Part shown: piece after piece, positions 59,683-64,000 of the stretch | Numbering within the stretch: position 1 is the stretch's first letter | How the letters are laid out: each line of letters opens with the position of its first letter | Assembly (NCBI RefSeq): GCF_017303315.1 | Contig: NZ_JAFKOI010000013.1 | Span: 38,382-102,381 of the forward strand | Direction: 5' to 3' | DNA length: 64,000 nucleotides | From: Bacillus sp. NTK071 | GTDB lineage: Bacteria > Bacillota > Bacilli > Bacillales > Guptibacillaceae | Made by a program: the position numbers and the translations under genes | Notes under the pieces: generated by a model | Database searches by the model: none | The model's input: only the letters and a program-made list of their open reading frames with translations | Told to the model about the DNA's origin: nothing

Positions 59683-60684
59683 CTATGTAATAAGGTCATC
59701 ATGATGATCCATTTGCGGAGGTTCCTCCATCCAATTATTCGCAATCATTAATTCAACACCCTCACGCGCGTATTCATAGACATCTTTAGCAAACACTCCT
59801 GATTTCAAAATCAAATCATTCCGCAAACCGAACGCAGCACCAAAGCTCTGTCCACCTATACCAAAGTTACTCAACAGGTACGTACAATACATCATTAATT
59901 TATCCGTAAAAGGCGCCTCTTGTGAGGTTGTCACGTTGCCTCCAGGTGTAGCAGGTATTTGAATATCTTCTTGCTGAAGAATTTTACCTGTTTCTATAAT
60001 GATCTCTTTCGAAAGTTCTTTTCCTTTTCTAAAATACTTTCTCACTTTCTCATCATGGGCAGTTTGAGCAAACCCAGTTATCATTTGCATACCTGTAATA
60101 TTCGTTTCAATACTATGGTAGAGGTAAGCAAATTCAATTGTACTAATCGCTCGTTTTGAGCCAAAAAGACTAGATCTCTTCATGTATTTCTTGTCAGTAA
60201 TAAATTCAACTGACTCTGGTGCGGATATATATGTTGGACGTGGAAGAATACCAAGGGTAAGGAGATATTGAGTAAATTCATTATAATAGGTTTGTGTGAG
60301 ATGCGTTAGGTCCATATACAACTTAACGATGTCTTCTCTATACGCCATGCTCAAGTGCAAGGTATACATCGCCATGCTAATTTCTTTTAATACACGCATG
60401 AACATAATGTCAAAGCCATGATCATATAGCTTTGAAGCATTTTTAAACACATCATCACTTGTGAATCCTATTGGTACTGCAGCCCCTTCATTTTGAAACA
60501 TCACTTCTATTTGCTTCACTTTCGGATTCAGTTTCTTCCATAATCCTTCCATTAAATGTTTGGCTTTCTTATCATCTGATTTCTCAATAAAGTACTCCAG
60601 CATCCTCAGAATCACTGTTTTCTTTTGATAAGTCATCCACAATGCACCGATCTCTGTTGAACTCATTTTCGGTTTGTTTGCCAT
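59683..60684 (-). CDS. DUF3231 spore-associated protein
   Basis: A 333-residue protein made of two similar halves, each a ferritin-like helix bundle of the DUF3231 type. The first half is about 8-160 (KMSSTEIGALWMTYQKKTVI) and the second about 180-320 (RAISTIEFAYLYHSIETNIT). Members of the family include coat and germination-linked proteins of Bacillus. GGGGGAAAT precedes the ATG at 60684. A forespore-type promoter (60738-60767) lies 54 bp upstream. It is likely first in a unit with the CBO0543 and GerB genes. Confidence 0.8.
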   Translation of the reverse strand: MANKPKMSSTEIGALWMTYQKKTVILRMLEYFIEKSDDKKAKHLMEGLWKKLNPKVKQIEVMFQNEGAAVPIGFTSDDVFKNASKLYDHGFDIMFMRVLKEISMAMYTLHLSMAYREDIVKLYMDLTHLTQTYYNEFTQYLLTLGILPRPTYISAPESVEFITDKKYMKRSSLFGSKRAISTIEFAYLYHSIETNITGMQMITGFAQTAHDEKVRKYFRKGKELSKEIIIETGKILQQEDIQIPATPGGNVTTSQEAPFTDKLMMYCTYLLSNFGIGGQSFGAAFGLRNDLILKSGVFAKDVYEYAREGVELMIANNWMEEPPQMDHHDDLIT

Positions 60685-60737
60685 TAGAACAATTTCCCCC
60701 TCGATCAGCCTTGTCGTACTATTATTTATACAGAAGG

Positions 60738-60767
60738 TAGTATGTGACTCTCTTAATCATTTATACA
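60738..60767 (-). promoter_or_regulatory. candidate sigma-G/F promoter of the DUF3231 unit
   Basis: On the minus strand TGTATA (60767-60762) and CATACTA (60744-60738) are 17 bp apart. This fits the forespore pattern gYATR...cAtnMtA and places the start about 45 bp before the coding region. Confidence 0.6.
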
Positions 60768-60859
60768 TTCACCTACCTAACACTGAATCGTTAAAGTCAG
60801 GGATAAAAAAGACTCAAGGTGACAAGATACATAGTAGATTATGCCTGAGGAGTTTTGCT

Positions 60860-62449
60860 ATGAAACGTATCCGTAAATTGGGTGAAAGAAGAAAAAAAAG
60901 ACCTACTGTAAATGAACAAACGACTCCTTCTTCACAAAACGTATCCTCTTTCCACTTCAGCCTTAAGAAAAACATCGAACACATCAAAAAAACACTTGGC
61001 GAAAGTTCGGACGTTGTCATTAGAGAATTTAAAGCAGGTGTTGATGGATCAATGCATCTTGCTGTGTTCTATACGGACGGTCTAGCAGACAAAGCTATGG
61101 TTCAGGATTTTATTATTGAACCGTTAATGCTTGATATCCGTCAATCAGATCTTACAAGTGACGCCTTTCGAAACAAAAGTCATCTCGATATCTTAAAAAC
61201 GTTTTCACTCGCTTCAGGAGAAATGATTCCAATAATAGATTTTGATACACTCTTTCAACATGTGTTATCAGGTGATACAGCAATTCTTATTGATGGAGAG
61301 GCACAAGGAGTTGCGATTGGTTCAAGAGGATGGGAAGATCGCGGTGTTAATGAGCCAACATCCCAAACGGTTATTCGTGGTCCAAAAGATGGATTCACGG
61401 AAACACTTCGAACGAATACAGCGCTCATCCGTCGAAAGATTAAAGATCCTAACCTCTGGATTGAAACAACTCCAATTGGAACAAAGACGATGACAGATGT
61501 GGCTCTTATATATTTGAACGGTGTTGTTGAGCCGAAGCTGGTCGATGAAGTACGTGAGCGTCTTAGTCGCATTAATATAGATGGAATTCTTGAAAGTGCC
61601 AATATTGAAGAACTGATACAAGATGAGACGTACTCCCCATTCCCGACAATCTTCAACTCTGAAAGGCCGGATACAGTTGCTGCTGGTCTTCTTGAAGGAC
61701 GGATTGCAATCATTATCGATGGAACACCATTTGTGCTACTCGTTCCTGCACTATTTGTCCAATTCTTTCAATCAAGTGAGGACTATTACCAGCGCTTTGA
61801 TCAAGGTGTGCTCATTCGACTTCTTCGCTATCTTTCATTTTTTCTAGCGCTACTCACTCCATCAGCCTACATTGCTGTCACCACTTTTCATCAAGAGATG
61901 CTCCCAACCCCGCTTCTCGTAAGTCTTGCTGCACAGCGAGAAGGAATCCCTTTCCCTGCATTGATTGAAGCAGTTCTAATGGAGCTTACCTTTGAAATAC
62001 TGCGTGAAGCAGGTGTACGTATGCCGAGAGCAGTTGGCTCTGCCATCTCTATCGTTGGAGCTCTTGTACTCGGGCAGGCAGCAGTAGAAGCGGGAATTGT
62101 CTCAAATGCTATGGTTATCGTCGTCTCAATCACTGCCATTAGTAGTTTTGTTATGCCTGCCTTTAACATGGCCATTTCCGTTCGTATTCTTCGATTTCCG
62201 TTTATGATTCTTGCAGCGACTTTTGGCTTATTTGGTATTATTCTCGGCCTTATCGCAATGGTGCTCCACCTTTGTGGTCTTCGTTCTTTTGGTGCACCTT
62301 ACATGTCACCTATGGCTCCTCTTGTGATGAAGGATCAAAAAGATGCTATTTTTCGTGCTCCGCAGTGGGCCCTGCTTTCGCGACCAGCATTTATGAGCAA
62401 AAATACAACGCGAAATCAAACTTCGTCTCCAAAACCGGATTCAAAATGA
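60860..62449 (+). CDS. spore germination protein GerA-type (GerAA/GerKA)
   Basis: A 529-residue membrane protein. A charged N-terminal region (about 1-45) precedes the GerA soluble half (about 50-300), which includes GDTAILIDGEAQGVAIGSRG and ETLRTNTALIRRKIKDPNLW. Four or five helices follow (about 300-500), with AVLMELTFEILREAGVRMPR near 370. The A subunit of ger receptors forms a channel and starts germination. The ATG at 60860 has TGAGGAG 7 nt upstream; earlier in-frame codons overlap the DUF3231 promoter. GerC and a small D-type subunit follow on the same strand. Confidence 0.93.
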   Translation: MKRIRKLGERRKKRPTVNEQTTPSSQNVSSFHFSLKKNIEHIKKTLGESSDVVIREFKAGVDGSMHLAVFYTDGLADKAMVQDFIIEPLMLDIRQSDLTSDAFRNKSHLDILKTFSLASGEMIPIIDFDTLFQHVLSGDTAILIDGEAQGVAIGSRGWEDRGVNEPTSQTVIRGPKDGFTETLRTNTALIRRKIKDPNLWIETTPIGTKTMTDVALIYLNGVVEPKLVDEVRERLSRINIDGILESANIEELIQDETYSPFPTIFNSERPDTVAAGLLEGRIAIIIDGTPFVLLVPALFVQFFQSSEDYYQRFDQGVLIRLLRYLSFFLALLTPSAYIAVTTFHQEMLPTPLLVSLAAQREGIPFPALIEAVLMELTFEILREAGVRMPRAVGSAISIVGALVLGQAAVEAGIVSNAMVIVVSITAISSFVMPAFNMAISVRILRFPFMILAATFGLFGIILGLIAMVLHLCGLRSFGAPYMSPMAPLVMKDQKDAIFRAPQWALLSRPAFMSKNTTRNQTSSPKPDSK

Positions 62450-62476
62450 ACATTTGATTAGAAGGTGGATAAGAAC

Positions 62477-63667
62477 ATGAAACGTTTTGTATGTCATCTC
62501 CTCCCCCTTGTCCTATGCTTAATTACACTTACAAGCTGTTGGAGTAGCAAAGAACTTAACCAGGTTGCAATTGCAACTGCTATCGGTATTGATAAAAGCG
62601 ACGATGGTTATTTACTCTCTGTCCAAATACTAAATCCAGGCGAAATTGTTTCACAAAATCCAACGAGCCGTGCAGCTGTCACTACGTATCGAACGAGTGG
62701 TGAAACATTATTTCAAGCATTTCGCAGGTTAACAGTTGAAGCTCCACGTAAAGTATATTTCTCACACGTCCAAAAAGTGGTATTCGGTGAAGAATTAGCA
62801 AAAAGTGGCATCTTAAAAACGCTCGACTTTCTCTCACGAGACCATGAAATGCGAACAGATTTCTTACTTGTTATTGCGAAAGACACTAAAGCAGAAGAAC
62901 TTCTTAATATCCTTACACCAATGGATAAAATCCCAGCGAGTAAAATGGTATCTTCCCTTGAGATGTCTGAGAAAAACTGGGCTCCGACTCATACCGTCAA
63001 GTTAGATGAGTTAATTAATACACTTGTAGGAGATGGGGTTGAGGCAGTTCTCACAGGAATTAATCTGAAGGGGGATCCTGAAATTGGAATGGATATGAAA
63101 AATGTAGAGAAAGTAGACCCACCAACGACGATCCAAATTGGAAATATCGGCGTATTTAAAGGTGATAAGCTTGTAGGTTGGCTAAACGAAGATGAAAGCA
63201 AAGGATTCAATTATCTACAAGATAATGTGGAAAGTACCATTATAAATGTTCCATGCTCTGACAACGCTGCATCAGTTGAAGTGATTAATACCAACACTAA
63301 ATTAAAGATCCAATTAAAAAACCACATCCCTACTGTTACAGCTACCATTCGAATGGAAGGTAACGTAGGAGATGTTGAGTGCAGCATGGACTTTACAAAC
63401 CCCAAGAACCTTGAAGAACTTGAAAACAAAGTTGAGAATGATGTGAAAGACAAGATGGAAAAGTCAGTTAAAGCAGCTAAAGAGTTGAATAGCGATATCT
63501 TTGGCTTTGGAACTTTACTTTACAGAAGTAACCCAAATGAGTGGAAAGTAATGAAAAAAAACTGGGACGATGATTTCCAAGAAGTTAAAGTGAATTATGA
63601 AGTACACGCAACCATACCGCGTCTCGGAACCATTACAGAATCCTTCCAAAGAAAAGGAGATGACTAG
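62477..63667 (+). CDS. spore germination lipoprotein GerC-type
   Basis: A 396-residue Ger(x)C-family lipoprotein. The signal ends at LTSC, which puts the lipid-bearing Cys21 at the membrane, followed by WSSKELNQVAIATAIGIDKS. APRKVYFSHVQKVVFGEELA and EMRTDFLLVIAKDT are family motifs in the three-domain body. C subunits anchor the receptor complex in the inner spore membrane. AAGGTGG lies 8 nt before the ATG at 62477; a GTG at 62465 is possible. It begins 27 bp after the GerA stop. Confidence 0.92.
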   Translation: MKRFVCHLLPLVLCLITLTSCWSSKELNQVAIATAIGIDKSDDGYLLSVQILNPGEIVSQNPTSRAAVTTYRTSGETLFQAFRRLTVEAPRKVYFSHVQKVVFGEELAKSGILKTLDFLSRDHEMRTDFLLVIAKDTKAEELLNILTPMDKIPASKMVSSLEMSEKNWAPTHTVKLDELINTLVGDGVEAVLTGINLKGDPEIGMDMKNVEKVDPPTTIQIGNIGVFKGDKLVGWLNEDESKGFNYLQDNVESTIINVPCSDNAASVEVINTNTKLKIQLKNHIPTVTATIRMEGNVGDVECSMDFTNPKNLEELENKVENDVKDKMEKSVKAAKELNSDIFGFGTLLYRSNPNEWKVMKKNWDDDFQEVKVNYEVHATIPRLGTITESFQRKGDD

Positions 63668-63668
63668 T

Positions 63669-63902
63669 GTGTGGTTCGCCTTAATAATTGGAATAATTAT
63701 TCTCGCTTTTAGTATCGTAGAAATTCCTGAATTTAGGAAAAACAAGAAAAAGAAAGAGCTATGGACTTACTCCATTCTCCTTCTTATTGGGTATCCCCTA
63801 TTAGTTGCTCAAATCATACATGTACACCTTGCTAACCCATTGGACCTTATCACATTTGTATATAAGCCAATGAGTCAGTTTCTCTTTGCCCTGCTTAGGT
63901 AG
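63669..63902 (+). CDS. small D-type subunit of a germinant receptor
   Basis: A 77-residue protein with two membrane helices (about 2-20 and 33-54) beginning MWFALIIGIIILAFSIVEIP. It starts at a GTG at 63669 with GGAG 9 nt upstream, directly after the GerC stop. Size, two helices and place at the end of a gerA-gerC unit match the D subunits (GerKD, GerUD and others) that modulate germination in B. subtilis and B. megaterium. The assignment rests on context and topology. Confidence 0.65.
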   Translation: MWFALIIGIIILAFSIVEIPEFRKNKKKKELWTYSILLLIGYPLLVAQIIHVHLANPLDLITFVYKPMSQFLFALLR

Positions 63903-63905
63903 TGC

Positions 63906-64000
63906 CTGTGGTCAAGCCCCCTAAATATGGACACAGTCAAAATCCGAAATTTTAACTCGCTTTTTTATAGTTTTTATAGAACGCTGACGGTGAAGCGAAT
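63906..64000. mobile_element. possible edge of an IS3-like element
   Basis: TGTGGTCAAGCCCCCTAAAT with TGGACA after it looks like the terminal repeat of an IS3-family element. An in-frame minus-strand tail (ending KNYKKAS and a stop) follows. The element would lie beyond the window, so this is only a hint. Confidence 0.3.

Noticed and set aside
1..64000. tRNA, rRNA genes or an origin of replication
   Set aside because: None of the typical conserved tracts, cloverleaf arms or DnaA-box clusters were noticed. Short tRNA-like hairpins turned out to be terminators.

Overview
The window looks like chromosome of an endospore-forming member of the Bacillales (Bacillaceae). Most proteins resemble Bacillus proteins (SwrC/YerO, RpmE2, NrnB, TreP-TreA-TreR, ThiM, Rex, SinI- and Spo0E-like proteins, GerA/GerB/GerC). 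The base composition is moderately AT-rich, ribosome binding sites are strong GGAGG types, and GTG and TTG starts are common. A xenorhodopsin-type protein, a BCCT transporter of the kind used for betaine uptake, and a secreted phospholipase-D-like protein suggest a free-living, perhaps saline or marine, relative of Bacillus. That habitat is inference. No rRNA, tRNA, CRISPR array or complete insertion sequence was seen.

Layout. 1-5.5 kb: a cut-off gene, the RND pump swrC divergent from its TetR-type regulator yerO with two palindromic operators between them, then an orphan sigma factor. 5.6-7.6 kb: rpmE2 behind a structured leader, small genes (Spo0E-like, FbpA-like) and a DUF421 membrane protein. 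7.8-21.4 kb: RecQ, NrnB, an acyl-CoA ligase, a LOG-family hydrolase, a GNAT protein, a sirtuin, a BCCT transporter, an HNH protein and a SWIM-SNF2 helicase. 21.8-25.3 kb: a LysE-type exporter, an MDR oxidoreductase, an AHSA1-like protein and a tiny SinI-like anti-repressor. 25.3-30.1 kb: a complete trehalose operon (EIIA, treP, treA, treR) with a promoter whose spacer is filled by an operator. 30.2-39.8 kb: metabolic and stress genes (cupin, aldo-keto reductase, HSL esterase, Hsp31/DJ-1-like protein, 3D-domain cell-wall protein, AI-2E permease, kinase-like protein, nucleoside hydrolase, lipid kinase), interrupted by a tandem pair of 120-bp hairpin repeats.

40-44.4 kb is a formate/oxalate-type cluster: an OFA transporter, a DUF2294/MpsC-like protein and an FdhF/YdeP-type molybdoenzyme. 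The transporter and the enzyme each sit behind a leader that ends in an intrinsic terminator, and the two leaders share a short core sequence. 44.5-53.5 kb: an AarF kinase, a V4R-STAS protein with altered phosphorylation sites, ThiM, a Rex paralogue, an exonuclease-BRCT protein and the secreted PLD-like protein. 53.7-54.4 kb: a rhodopsin with the residue signature of xenorhodopsins. 54.5-57.8 kb: a methyltransferase, a dicarboxylate symporter, a biotinyl-like domain and an HD hydrolase. 58-63.9 kb: a spore-germination locus in which gerB lies on the minus strand with two other genes, while gerA, gerC and a small D-type subunit are on the plus strand. The last 100 bp may be the edge of an IS element.

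Intergenic regions carry two families of degenerate palindromic repeats and many strong hairpins. The most interesting observations are the xenorhodopsin, the paired attenuator-like leaders of the formate cluster, the compensatory changes between the two tandem hairpin repeats, the orphan SinI-like gene with three GTTAAC sites at its promoter, and the split germination locus.
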